Origin: Burkholderia ambifaria AMMD
GTDB lineage: Bacteria > Pseudomonadota > Gammaproteobacteria > Burkholderiales > Burkholderiaceae
Reading direction: 5' to 3'
Assembly (NCBI RefSeq): GCF_000203915.1
Contig: NC_008392.1
Location: 620,001 to 684,000, forward strand
Length of the DNA: 64,000 nt
Shown: one piece after another, positions 42,542 to 50,236 of the stretch
Position numbering within the stretch: position 1 is the first letter of the stretch
Layout: each line of letters begins with the position of its first letter
Program-made: the position numbers and the translations under genes
The notes under the pieces: generated by a model
The model's database searches: none
Told to the model about the DNA's origin: nothing
The model's input: only the letters and a program-made list of their open reading frames with translations

Positions 42542-44578
42542 TCAGGCGAGCGCGGCGTCCGCGCCCGTGGACGCCGGCACCGCGTGCGCGCCCGCTGCCG
42601 ACACGCCGCCAGCCAACCGCCGATAGCGCGCGAGCGCCCACAGCGGGAAGTACGCCGTGTAGCCGTGATACTTCAGGTAGAAGATGCGCGGAAAGCCCGG
42701 CGCGTTGTGCGACCGGTGCCACCAGAAGCCGTCGTCCTGCTGCACGGATTGCAGATACGCGATGCCGCGCCTGACCGATTCCGATTCGCCGTCGCCGAAC
42801 GCCATCTGCGCGAGCAGCGCCCACGCGGTGCAGTTCGACGTGCTTTCGCCCGCATTGGTGCCGGCGAGCGCCGGGTCGATGTAGCTGTCGTTCGTCTCGC
42901 CCCAGCCGCCGTCCGCGTGCTGACGGGCGCGCAGCCACGCGAGCGCGCGGGCGATGTACGGCTGCGACGGGTCCTCGCCCGCGAGCGCGAGCCCGGCCAG
43001 CACGCTCCACGTGCCGTACAGGTAGTTCGTGCCCCAGCGGCCCCACCAGCTGCCGTCGGGCTGCTGCGTGCGCTTCACGTAGTCGATCGCGCGCGCGAGC
43101 GACGCGCGGTCGTCCGCGCGCTTCGTGACGCCGAAGCACAGCAGCACGCGGCCCGACACGTCCTCGGTCGGCGGATCGAGCAGCGCGCCGTGATCGGCGA
43201 ACGGAATCGCGTTCAGGTACAGGCGGTCGCAGTCGGCGTCGAAGGCCGCGAAGCCGCCGTTGCGCGATTGCAGCCCGCGCATCCAGTCGAGCGCGCGCGC
43301 GACGCGCGCCGCATACGGATGCGAGCCGTCCGCGTTGCGATGCGTGCGGCCGCGGCGGTCGAGCATCGCGGTGACGACCGCGCTGTCGTCGATGTCGGGG
43401 TAGTACGGGTTCGCGTACTGGAACGCCCAGCCGCCCGGTTGCGTGTCGGCGGGCGCGTTCTCGATCCAGTCGCCGCGCAGGTCGTTCACCTGGCGCTCGG
43501 CCAGCCAGTCGTACGCGCGGGCGATGCGTGCGTCGAGTTCGTCCAGTGCGCTCGCGGGCGCGCCGGCTTCCGGCACGGCCACGCCGCGCGCCTGCTCGAG
43601 CGCCATCGTGCTCCACGCGGTGTCCCACACCGGCGACAGGCACGGCTGGCAGTACATGCTGCCGTCGGGCCGCGTGACCAGCAGCTTCTCCAGCGCGTTC
43701 TCGCAGTCGCGGCGCAGCGGATGATCGTCCGGGTAGCCGAGCACGTCCATCATCTGATAGCTGTACACGATCGGCGGAAAGATCCCGCCGAGGCCGTCCT
43801 CGCCGTTCATGCGCTCCGCGCACCATGCTTGCGCATGCCGGATCGCGCGCTGCCGCAGGCGTTTCGGCAGCAGCGGCTCGACATGGCGCACCACGCGGTC
43901 GAGCGCGAGGAATGCGCGGCGCATCCCGCGCGCGGGCGGGAAGTACTGGCGTTCCTGGTCGGGCGGCGTGACGAACAGCTCGGGAATCGCGATGTTGCGC
44001 GGGTTGCGCGCACGCGCTTTCAGCGAGCACAGCACGAGCAGCGGCACCATCGTCGTGCGGGCCCAGTACGCGACCTTGTACATCGAGATCGGCACCCACT
44101 TCGGAAACAGCACGAATTCGATCGGCATGAACGGCGTCGCGCGCCACGGCACCTGGCCGAACGTCGCGAGCAGGATGCGCGTGAACACGTTCGAGCGTGC
44201 CGCGCCGCCGAGCTCGAGGATCGCGTCGCGCGCGCGAACCATGTGCGGCGCATGCTCGCTGTCGCCGGCGGCCTTCAGCGCGAAGTACGCCTTCACGCTG
44301 CACGACACGTCCGGGTCGCCGTCGACATACAGGTCCCACCCGCCGTGCGTGTCGAGCCGCTGGATCGCGCGCAGGTAGCGCGCCATCTTCTCCTGGCGCG
44401 CGTCGTCGATCTTGTCCATGAAATGCATCATCAGGATGTATTCCGCGGTGATCGTCGCGTCGGATTCGAGTTCGAAACACCAGCTGCCGTCAGGCTGCTG
44501 AAGGCGCATCAGCGCGTCGCGTCCGCGGGCGATCGCGGCGTCGAGCGCGGACCAAGGGGAGGGGCCGGATTTGTTCAT
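42542..44578 (-). CDS. shc: Squalene-hopene cyclase
   Basis: Cyclises squalene to hopene and hopanol at the membrane, the key step of hopanoid synthesis, which in Burkholderia supports membrane integrity and resistance to acid and polymyxin. Read from ATG 44578 (MNKSGPSPW), the 678-residue protein has the catalytic Asp motif DIDDSA at 395-400 (DxDDTA consensus with Thr replaced by Ser), and several QW repeats such as QQPDGSWCFE near 27, QQPDGSWWGRWG, QHADGGWGE and QQDDGFWW toward the C-terminus. No other hopanoid genes (hpn) are adjacent; it faces a TetR gene across 64 bases. ATG 44590 is an alternative start. Confidence 0.93.
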   Translation of the reverse strand: MNKSGPSPWSALDAAIARGRDALMRLQQPDGSWCFELESDATITAEYILMMHFMDKIDDARQEKMARYLRAIQRLDTHGGWDLYVDGDPDVSCSVKAYFALKAAGDSEHAPHMVRARDAILELGGAARSNVFTRILLATFGQVPWRATPFMPIEFVLFPKWVPISMYKVAYWARTTMVPLLVLCSLKARARNPRNIAIPELFVTPPDQERQYFPPARGMRRAFLALDRVVRHVEPLLPKRLRQRAIRHAQAWCAERMNGEDGLGGIFPPIVYSYQMMDVLGYPDDHPLRRDCENALEKLLVTRPDGSMYCQPCLSPVWDTAWSTMALEQARGVAVPEAGAPASALDELDARIARAYDWLAERQVNDLRGDWIENAPADTQPGGWAFQYANPYYPDIDDSAVVTAMLDRRGRTHRNADGSHPYAARVARALDWMRGLQSRNGGFAAFDADCDRLYLNAIPFADHGALLDPPTEDVSGRVLLCFGVTKRADDRASLARAIDYVKRTQQPDGSWWGRWGTNYLYGTWSVLAGLALAGEDPSQPYIARALAWLRARQHADGGWGETNDSYIDPALAGTNAGESTSNCTAWALLAQMAFGDGESESVRRGIAYLQSVQQDDGFWWHRSHNAPGFPRIFYLKYHGYTAYFPLWALARYRRLAGGVSAAGAHAVPASTGADAALA

Positions 44579-44594
44579 GCGGCGGATCATACCA

Positions 44595-44604
44595 TCCGGC
44601 CGGA
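44595..44604. promoter_or_regulatory. Palindrome in the shc/TetR divergent gap
   Basis: TCCGGCCGGA is a perfect 10-base palindrome in the 64-base gap between shc and the TetR gene, 17 bases from the shc start. It is a candidate TetR operator but is short for that family, and GC palindromes arise easily in this DNA. Confidence 0.3.
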
Positions 44605-44642
44605 ATGTTTATATCGAGACCGCGGGTGCTAACATCGCCCCC

Positions 44643-45353
44643 ATGAAAAAACGCCTCGAACCCGCTTCGCGCGATACCGCCGCGCCTGTCGACACGGCCG
44701 GACCGGCCGCCGCACGGAGCGCGCCCGCGCCCACGCCCGCTGCAGGCGTGCGGCGGAAAAAGGCCCCGGAGCAGGTGCGCGCGCAACTGCTGGAAGCCGC
44801 GTCGGACATCGCGACCGGTCACGGCGTGGCCGCGCTGACGCTCGACGCGGTCGCCGAGCGCGCGGGCGTGACCAAAGGCGCGCTGCAGTATCACTTCGCG
44901 AACAAGCAGGGCCTGCTCGATGCGCTGTTCGGGCAGGCGACCGAACGCTTCGCGACGCAGATGGCCGCGCGCCGGGCGGCCGATTCACATGGCGACGGCG
45001 CGGCGGCGCGTGCGTATCTGCATGCGGTGCTCGACACCGCGCAGCCGGCCGCGAGCACCGACGTGCTGCGCGTGCTGGTCGCATCGATGATCACCGAGCA
45101 GGAGACGCGCGCGCGCTGGTCGGTGCCGATGCGCGAGTGGACGCGGCCGGACCCGGTGCCGCTCGAGCGGGCGGCGACGCTGATGATCTGCCGGCTGGCC
45201 GCCGACGGGCTGTGGATCTCGGAGCTCCTCGACAGCGTGGAGATTTCGGCCGAGCTACGCGCGGAGATTGTCCGGCAACTGGACCGGATGAGCGCGGGCG
45301 AGCCGCCGGCGGGCACGGGGAAGCGCGCGAGCGCGCGCGGCCGACGCGGCTGA
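44643..45353 (+). CDS. TetR-family transcriptional regulator, divergent from shc
   Basis: After a 40-residue Ala/Pro-rich lead, the TetR helix-turn-helix is VRAQLLEAASDIATGHGVAALTLDAVAERAGVTKGALQYHFANKQGLLDALF (about residues 46-97). The C-terminal ligand domain ends in a Gly/Arg-rich tail. ATG 44643 lies closest to the HTH; the frame is open to 44571 but that would overlap shc. Its position 64 bases from the divergent shc start makes it the likely regulator of hopanoid cyclase; inducer unknown. Confidence 0.88.
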   Translation: MKKRLEPASRDTAAPVDTAGPAAARSAPAPTPAAGVRRKKAPEQVRAQLLEAASDIATGHGVAALTLDAVAERAGVTKGALQYHFANKQGLLDALFGQATERFATQMAARRAADSHGDGAAARAYLHAVLDTAQPAASTDVLRVLVASMITEQETRARWSVPMREWTRPDPVPLERAATLMICRLAADGLWISELLDSVEISAELRAEIVRQLDRMSAGEPPAGTGKRASARGRRG

Positions 45354-45606
45354 GCGCGTTCAGCCGCTCAACTTCCCGACGAACTCGGCGATCCCGCCTG
45401 ACGGTCGTCGCCATGGACGTGGCACCGGCTGCGCAGCGCGACATAGATCCGACGATACGAACAGAACCCTCGCGCGTGCCGGCGATTTCCTGACACACGA
45501 CGCGCGTACCGTGACGGGAAACGACGGCGTGTCGAGCGAAAAAGCCCATGCGGCGACCCGCCGACGACGCCAGGCCGATGCCGTGTTGCGGGGGAGTGTC
45601 AATCAC

Positions 45607-45861
45607 ATGCTGACAAGAGACTATGTGGAGCGCGAGCTCTCTCATATCGAGAGAATGGTCGCGCTGCTGGAAAGCGATGCGGATACCGGCGCGGCGGCGA
45701 TGCCGTACGCGATGCGCGTGAGTCGTCCGGGTTACTGGCGCGCGCGGATCGAGGTGCTGCTCGCGATTCCGGGCATGCCGCGCAACGTGATGAAACTCGG
45801 CAACGTGCTGCTCGCGAAAATCGACGTGATCGAGTCGCGGCGGGGGACGGTGAATCCCTGA
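45607..45861 (+). CDS. Hypothetical protein, 84 aa
   Basis: Not recognised as a characterised family. ATG 45607 is preferred (GGGGGAG about 10 bases upstream); an open frame continues back to 45511 with unlike codon use. The sequence LTRDYVERELSHIERMVALLESD is a helix, then YAMRVSRPGYWRARIEVLLAIPGMPRNVMKLGNVLLAKIDVIE suggests a small helical cytoplasmic protein. No neighbours explain its role. It is followed at once by a decayed transporter end. Confidence 0.55.
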   Translation: MLTRDYVERELSHIERMVALLESDADTGAAAMPYAMRVSRPGYWRARIEVLLAIPGMPRNVMKLGNVLLAKIDVIESRRGTVNP

Positions 45862-45886
45862 CTGTGCGGCGCGCGCAGCGCATGTC

Positions 45887-46039
45887 GTGTTGGGGCTCGG
45901 CTGGCGCTTCGGCGATGTGTTCAGCCTGATTGCGGTGCCGGCGCTCGCCGCGGCCGGTACGTTGTATGCGATCGGCCTTGGCCGCACGAAGATCACGGAA
46001 CACCAGCGCGCGAGCGGGGCGGCCGTGCAGCGACACTGA
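45887..46039 (+). pseudogene. C-terminal remnant of an MFS transporter
   Basis: A 50-codon open stretch reads VLGLGWRFGDVFSLIAVPAL, then AAAGTLYAIGLGRTK and a short tail to TGA. GWRFGDVFSLIAVPAL is the start of the last helix of aromatic-acid:H+ symporter-type MFS proteins. No upstream helices remain in any frame, so it is the 3' scar of a deleted gene. It ends just before a bidirectional terminator which may be the lost gene's own. Confidence 0.55.
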
Positions 46040-46075
46040 TTCGGCAGGCGCCTGTCGAGTGTGCGCGGATAAAGG

Positions 46076-46103
46076 AAAAGCCACGGATCGCTCCGTGGCT
46101 TTT
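46076..46103. terminator. Bidirectional intrinsic terminator
   Basis: A perfect 12-bp stem AAAAGCCACGGA-TCGC-TCCGTGGCTTTT, with A and T tracts at both ends so that it works in either direction. It serves the minus-strand DHDPS-family gene ending at 46150 and any transcript arriving from the left. Confidence 0.85.
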
Positions 46104-46149
46104 GCCTTTCTCATGCAGGCGGCCGTGTCACGGCCGCGTATCGCACGAC

Positions 46150-47091
46150 TTACGCGATGGTCTTCGACCAGTTCGCGTACCAGTTGCGGAACAGCTTGTA
46201 TTGCGCTTCCGCGTAGTTGCGTTGCGCGTCGCTCAGTGCATCGGTTTCGTTGAAGTGCAGCGTGTATTCCTTGTCGCCGTTCAGCACCATCAGGTGCTTG
46301 TAGAACAGCACGAGGTCGCAGCCTTCGTCGAACGACGACAGCACGGCCAGCGCCGCTTCCAGTTCCTTCGCACGCACGCGCGCCACGGCATCGCCTTGCG
46401 CGGCCTTCTTGCACAGGTCGACCAGTTGCAGCACTTCGCGCGGCAGCGCGTTGCCGATGCCGGTGATCGCGCCTGCCGCGCCGCAATTCACGAAGCCGTG
46501 GAACACCTGCGTGTCGACGCCGGCCATCAGCGTCACGCTGTCGTCCTGCGACGTGATGTTCTCGGCTGCATAGCGCATGTCGGCCGCGCCGCCGAATTCC
46601 TTGAAGCCGATCAGGTTCGGGTGTTGACGACGCAGTTCGAAGAACAGGTCGGCGCGGGTCGCGAAGCCGTAGTACGGGCTGTTGTAGATCACCGCCGGCA
46701 GCTTCGGCGCTGCGTTCAGGATCGCGGCGAAGTGGGCCTTCTGTGCGGCCGGCGACGCGCCGCGCGACAGCACGCGCGGGATCACCATCAGGCCGTGCGC
46801 GCCGACCTTCGCGGCATGCGCGGCGTGCGACACCGCTTCCTTCGAGTTCACCGCGCCGGTGCCGACGATCGTCGGCACGCCGGCTTCGACCAGGCGCGCG
46901 ACGCCTTCCTGGCGCTGCGCTTCGGTCAGCAGCGGCCAGTCGCCCATCGAGCCGCAGTACACCACCGCGCGCATGCCGAGTGCCACCAGCTCCTTGCCCT
47001 TCTTTACCAGCGCGTCGAAATCCGGCTGACGATCAGCGGTGCACGGAGTCATCAAGGCCGGAATGGTGCCGGTAAAAATGTTGTCGCTCAT
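46150..47091 (-). CDS. Dihydrodipicolinate synthase family protein, 313 aa
   Basis: A (beta/alpha)8 class I aldolase/dehydratase of the DapA/NanA superfamily. The Schiff-base lysine is Lys164 in LIGFKEFGGAADM, the partner tyrosine is Tyr136 in AVIYNSPYYGF, and the substrate-loop is VVYCGSMGDWPLLTEAQR, where DapA has GTTGE; the change GSMGD suggests a substrate other than aspartate semialdehyde. It is probably a catabolic member acting on a 2-keto acid or hydroxyproline-type substrate. It is divergent from an MHS-type transporter and both have the same GntR-like operator, so transporter and enzyme are likely one pathway. The exact substrate is unknown. Confidence 0.85.
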   Translation of the reverse strand: MSDNIFTGTIPALMTPCTADRQPDFDALVKKGKELVALGMRAVVYCGSMGDWPLLTEAQRQEGVARLVEAGVPTIVGTGAVNSKEAVSHAAHAAKVGAHGLMVIPRVLSRGASPAAQKAHFAAILNAAPKLPAVIYNSPYYGFATRADLFFELRRQHPNLIGFKEFGGAADMRYAAENITSQDDSVTLMAGVDTQVFHGFVNCGAAGAITGIGNALPREVLQLVDLCKKAAQGDAVARVRAKELEAALAVLSSFDEGCDLVLFYKHLMVLNGDKEYTLHFNETDALSDAQRNYAEAQYKLFRNWYANWSKTIA

Positions 47092-47284
47092 CTCGTTTCC
47101 TCACATTCAGATAGGGTCAATTGCCAGTGCTGGCAACCTGGGCCGTACGCGCGCTCGCCGTCTCGTCGGTGCTTCACGTCACCCGGACGGCGGCTGGCCG
47201 CCTCTTGTTTGCCTCGGTGCCGAAACGTTGCCTCCGGTTTCGACCGAGAGTCAGCCATCGACGAGTGCATTCTAGCCAGTCCGG

Positions 47285-47306
47285 ATATTTTATACAATAT
47301 AAAATA
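47285..47306 (-). promoter_or_regulatory. GntR-type operator site 1 (DHDPS side)
   Basis: TATTTTATA, a CAA spacer, and TATAAAATA form a perfect 9-3-9 inverted repeat at 47286-47306. On the minus strand bases 47300-47285 read ATATTGTATAAAATAT, identical to site 2. It lies 194 bases upstream of the DHDPS-family start codon. Confidence 0.65.
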
Positions 47307-47601
47307 AAAAGGGCGTGACGCAGGTCGTCGTTTCGAGGTGCCGCGGAGGGTAGAGAGCCGCGTCGCGGCGGCCTTCGGCGGGGAGGGCGGGCGCACTCGA
47401 CAAAGCTGGTCGACGCCGCGTTCCGGCTCCGCATGATGGCCTTGTTAGCCCGACTGGCGCCCCGCAAGCTTATCCCCGCCGCACTTTCCTCCGACCAAAA
47501 ACATCCGTCTCGCAGGCTTCCATCCCGGTCGGCGTACCACGCGCCCGGCATGTCGCATTTCTGCCGAAAGCATTTTTGAGATTGCGTGGATTGTGTATTG
47601 G

Positions 47602-47617
47602 ATATTGTATAAAATAT
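47602..47617 (+). promoter_or_regulatory. GntR-type operator site 2 (transporter side)
   Basis: ATATTGTATAAAATAT, a 16-base near-palindrome (14 of 16 positions symmetric), 65 bases upstream of the transporter start. It is the exact inverse-orientation copy of site 1 and differs by one base from the site before the GntR gene at 61212. Confidence 0.65.
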
Positions 47618-47682
47618 TTCGGCGCGCTTACTCGCGAACCGCCCCGTCACGGGAAATGGAAGACAACGAGAGGAGATACGGA

Positions 47683-49062
47683 ATGACAAGTCAGGTCGGC
47701 GAGGCAGTCTCGCCTGGTAGTGCAGCAGCCGTGCAGGACACGGCGTCGAAACGGGAATTGAAGCGGGTCGTCGCGGCGTCGATGGTGGGCTCGGTGGCGG
47801 AGTGGTACGAGTTCTTCCTGTATGGAACGGCGTCGGCGCTGGTGTTCGGCACGCACTTCTTCAAGAAGACGGGCAATCCGATCGACGGCCTGCTCGCCGC
47901 GTTCGCGCTGTATGCGGTGGGGTTCGCCGCGCGCCCGATCGGCGGGCTGGTGTTCGGCTACTACGGCGACAAGTTTGGCCGCAAGTACCTGCTGCAGGTC
48001 AGCCTGATCGTGGTCGGCATCACGACCTTCCTGATGGGCTGCCTGCCGACCTTCGATGCGATCGGCTACTGGGCGCCGGTGCTGCTGGTGTCGCTGCGGC
48101 TGATTCAGGGCTTCGCGTTCGGCGGCGAGTGGGGCGGCGCGATCCTGCTGGTCAGTGAACACGCCCCCGACAACCGCCGCGGCTACTGGGCCAGCTGGCC
48201 GCAAGCCGGCGTGCCGGCCGGCAACCTCGTCGCGACCATCATCCTGCTGGTGCTGTCGAGTTCGCTGTCCGAGGCCGACTTCCTGTCGTGGGGCTGGCGC
48301 GCGGCGTTCTGGTTCTCGGCGGTGGTCGTGCTGATCGGCTTCTGGATTCGTCGCAAGGTCGACGATGCGCCGATCTTCAAGGAAGCGCAGGCGCGCCGCG
48401 CGCAGAAGCAGGAAAAGCAGCTTGGCGTGGTGCACGTGCTGAAGTATCACTGGCGGCAGGTGCTGATCGGCATCGGCGCGCGATTCGCCGAGAACATCCT
48501 GTACTACATGGTCGTCACGTTCTCGCTGACCTACCTGAAGCTGGTGGTCGGGGCCGACACAACGCGGATCCTGAAGCTGATGTTCGCGGCCAACGCGATC
48601 CACTTCTTCTTCATTCCGCTGATGGGGCTGCTATCGGACTTCGTCGGCCGCAAGCCCGTGTACCTGACGGGCGCGGTGCTGACCGCCGGCTGGGGCTTCG
48701 TCGCGTTCCCGATGATGGATACCGGCAACGACTGGATCATCATGGCCGCGATCGTGCTCGGTCTGTTTATCGAATCGATGACGTACTCGCCGTATTCGGC
48801 GCTGATGACCGAGATGTTCCCGACCAACGTGCGCTATACCGCGCTGTCGCTGTGCTACCAGGTCGCGCCGCTGATGGCCGGCTCGCTCGCACCGCTGATC
48901 GGGCTGTCGCTGCTCGAGCGCTATCACTCGTCGACGCCGATCGCGCTGTACCTGGTCGCCGCGGCCGTGATCTCGATTGTGTGCGTGGGCGTCGCGAAGG
49001 AAACGCGCGGCAAGTCGCTGCGCGATGTCGATGCGGAGGCGAGTCGGCGTACGCATGTCTGA
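47683..49062 (+). CDS. MHS-type MFS transporter, 459 aa
   Basis: A major facilitator transporter of the metabolite:H+ symporter family. The first helix begins [23 protein letters not shown], the signature between helices 2 and 3 is [21 protein letters not shown], and helix 4-5 has [24 protein letters not shown], all diagnostic of MHS carriers such as ShiA and ProP. About 12 helices are present. ATG 47683 follows AGGAGATACGGA; ATG 47656 is less well placed. It is divergent from the DHDPS-family enzyme and shares its operator, so it presumably imports that enzyme's substrate or a precursor. Confidence 0.9.
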   Translation: MTSQVGEAVSPGSAAAVQDTASKRELKRVVAASMVGSVAEWYEFFLYGTASALVFGTHFFKKTGNPIDGLLAAFALYAVGFAARPIGGLVFGYYGDKFGRKYLLQVSLIVVGITTFLMGCLPTFDAIGYWAPVLLVSLRLIQGFAFGGEWGGAILLVSEHAPDNRRGYWASWPQAGVPAGNLVATIILLVLSSSLSEADFLSWGWRAAFWFSAVVVLIGFWIRRKVDDAPIFKEAQARRAQKQEKQLGVVHVLKYHWRQVLIGIGARFAENILYYMVVTFSLTYLKLVVGADTTRILKLMFAANAIHFFFIPLMGLLSDFVGRKPVYLTGAVLTAGWGFVAFPMMDTGNDWIIMAAIVLGLFIESMTYSPYSALMTEMFPTNVRYTALSLCYQVAPLMAGSLAPLIGLSLLERYHSSTPIALYLVAAAVISIVCVGVAKETRGKSLRDVDAEASRRTHV

Positions 49063-49096
49063 CGCGGTGGTGATCGCCGGCGTGATCGCTGATGGG

Positions 49097-49122
49097 AAGC
49101 CACCCGGGAGGGTGGCTTTTTT
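49097..49122 (+). terminator. Rho-independent terminator after the MHS transporter
   Basis: AAGCCACC paired with GGTGGCTT around a CGGGA loop, followed by TTTT. It is 35 bases after the transporter stop. Confidence 0.8.
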
Positions 49123-49168
49123 GTGGGGTATCGCTGGTTGGGGCGCGGGGAGGAATGGCGGCGTTCGT

Positions 49169-49190
49169 CATTCATTCATTCATTCATTCA
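49169..49190. repeat. Tetranucleotide repeat (CATT)n
   Basis: Five and a half perfect copies of CATT in non-coding DNA. No gene or promoter element overlaps it that I can identify, so no phase-variation role is claimed. Confidence 0.8.
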
Positions 49191-49412
49191 CCGTCACCCT
49201 CCGCTGGTTCGGCCGACCGAACCGGTTCGCGATGTACGGGTTGCCCTCACGCAAGAACCTCACCCGTTGCGGCAACAATGCAGGGCGAGGGTGTACTTCA
49301 TCGGGACATTGATCCGGCGGCTGCGCGTCTGCGAACGGACATTCGCGAAAGACCGACGCTCTTCATAGGATGCTCGGCGCTCATTTCGTCGAACCGGGAA
49401 CCCTGGACCGGA

Positions 49413-49994
49413 TTACCTTTCGGGATCAGCGCACCTTTGGACACTCACCAGCGCCAGCGCCTCGAATATAGCGGGCGTGCGTTCCAGGCGGGCAATCGTC
49501 CGCGCGCCTTCGAGCGCGGCTACCAATGCAGCGGCGGTGGAGGAAGCGCGCGAGGGAGCGAAACCGCACGCTCTAAAGTGCTCCGCAATAATTTCGGTGG
49601 ACTCAACAAATCCGCGCGCTACCCGTTGGGTGAGCTCGGCGTCGAGCGCGGGCAGCTCATTCGCCAGATTCTGCATCAGACATCCATACTGGAAATCAGA
49701 GGCGACCATTTCAGCCGCGAATGTCCTGAAAATCTGATGAACAAAATTCAGGGCGTCACCCGTCGTACTCGCCGAGATGTCTCGTAATACAGCGATTCGA
49801 TCCGCAATGTAACTATCGATTGCTTCTTCTGCGAGTTGTGCCTTGCCGCGCGGAAAGTGGAAGTAGAACGATCCTTTAGGCGCACCGCTTTCTTCAAGGA
49901 TCTGGGTCAATCCCGTCGCAGTGTAGCCCTGGATGCGAAACAGTCGTTGGGCCGTGGCAATCGCGCGAGCGCGGGCGTCAGTCTTACGTGGCAT
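49413..49994 (-). CDS. TetR-family transcriptional regulator, 193 aa
   Basis: The HTH is RARAIATAQRLFRIQGYTATGLTQILEESGAPKGSFYFHFPRGKAQLAEEAIDSYI (about residues 8-63), with the GSFYFHFPRGK signature typical of the YxaF/LmrA-type branch. The start MPRKTDARARA at 49994 is preferred over the frame's open extension. It is divergent from the Tat-exported hydrolase with 242 bases between starts, and a perfect 16-bp palindrome lies in that gap. It probably represses the hydrolase until an electrophile or xenobiotic binds. Confidence 0.88.
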   Translation of the reverse strand: MPRKTDARARAIATAQRLFRIQGYTATGLTQILEESGAPKGSFYFHFPRGKAQLAEEAIDSYIADRIAVLRDISASTTGDALNFVHQIFRTFAAEMVASDFQYGCLMQNLANELPALDAELTQRVARGFVESTEIIAEHFRACGFAPSRASSTAAALVAALEGARTIARLERTPAIFEALALVSVQRCADPER

Positions 49995-50036
49995 GCCGAG
50001 AACATAGCACGTTTCGCTTGATGGTTCTATGGCGAT

Positions 50037-50063
50037 TGACATACTATGGTGATCACCATATAC
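50037..50063 (+). promoter_or_regulatory. Promoter with embedded TetR operator
   Basis: TTGACA (50037-50042) and ATATAC (50058-50063) make a sigma-70 promoter with a 15-base spacer. TATGGTGA-TCACCATA, a perfect 16-bp palindrome (50045-50060), fills the spacer. Binding of the divergent TetR protein there would block RNA polymerase. Confidence 0.6.
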
Positions 50064-50236
50064 GGAGCCCCGGCGATGCCTCCCGACCCAATCGCAAGTC
50101 AAGAAGGTTCGCTCAGTTGTGCGCAGCCTGCCGAGATCACGGCACGAATAACCGAAACCCGCCGGCCGAATCGTTCGTCGCGTGCGTCTTCGCTGACGAT
50201 GGAGGCAGCGCTCGCACGGGGACGGGGCGTTCCATC

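Larger units (their letters stand above)
47092..47682. other. Divergent control region, 591 bases
   Basis: Separates the DHDPS-family gene and the MHS transporter. Besides the two operator sites listed separately it contains GC-rich sequence (47320-47440) and an AT-richer stretch (47560-47630) without a credible gene. The unusual length may reflect separate promoters for each arm. Confidence 0.5.
49063..49412. other. Intergenic, 350 bases
   Basis: Holds the transporter's terminator (49097-49122), a tetranucleotide repeat (49169-49190) and about 200 bases with no identifiable feature before the convergent TetR gene. Composition shifts away from the strong GC3 pattern here, marking the left edge of the mosaic region. 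Confidence 0.5.

Noticed and set aside
42584..44632. Long plus-strand open frame antisense to shc (and similar antisense frames at 2596-4158 and 8544-10937)
   Set aside because: High GC3 codon bias of the real genes removes stops from the antisense frames; they lack ribosome sites and family features.
49169..49190. CATT repeat as a phase-variation switch
   Set aside because: It lies in no reading frame and not in a recognisable promoter.
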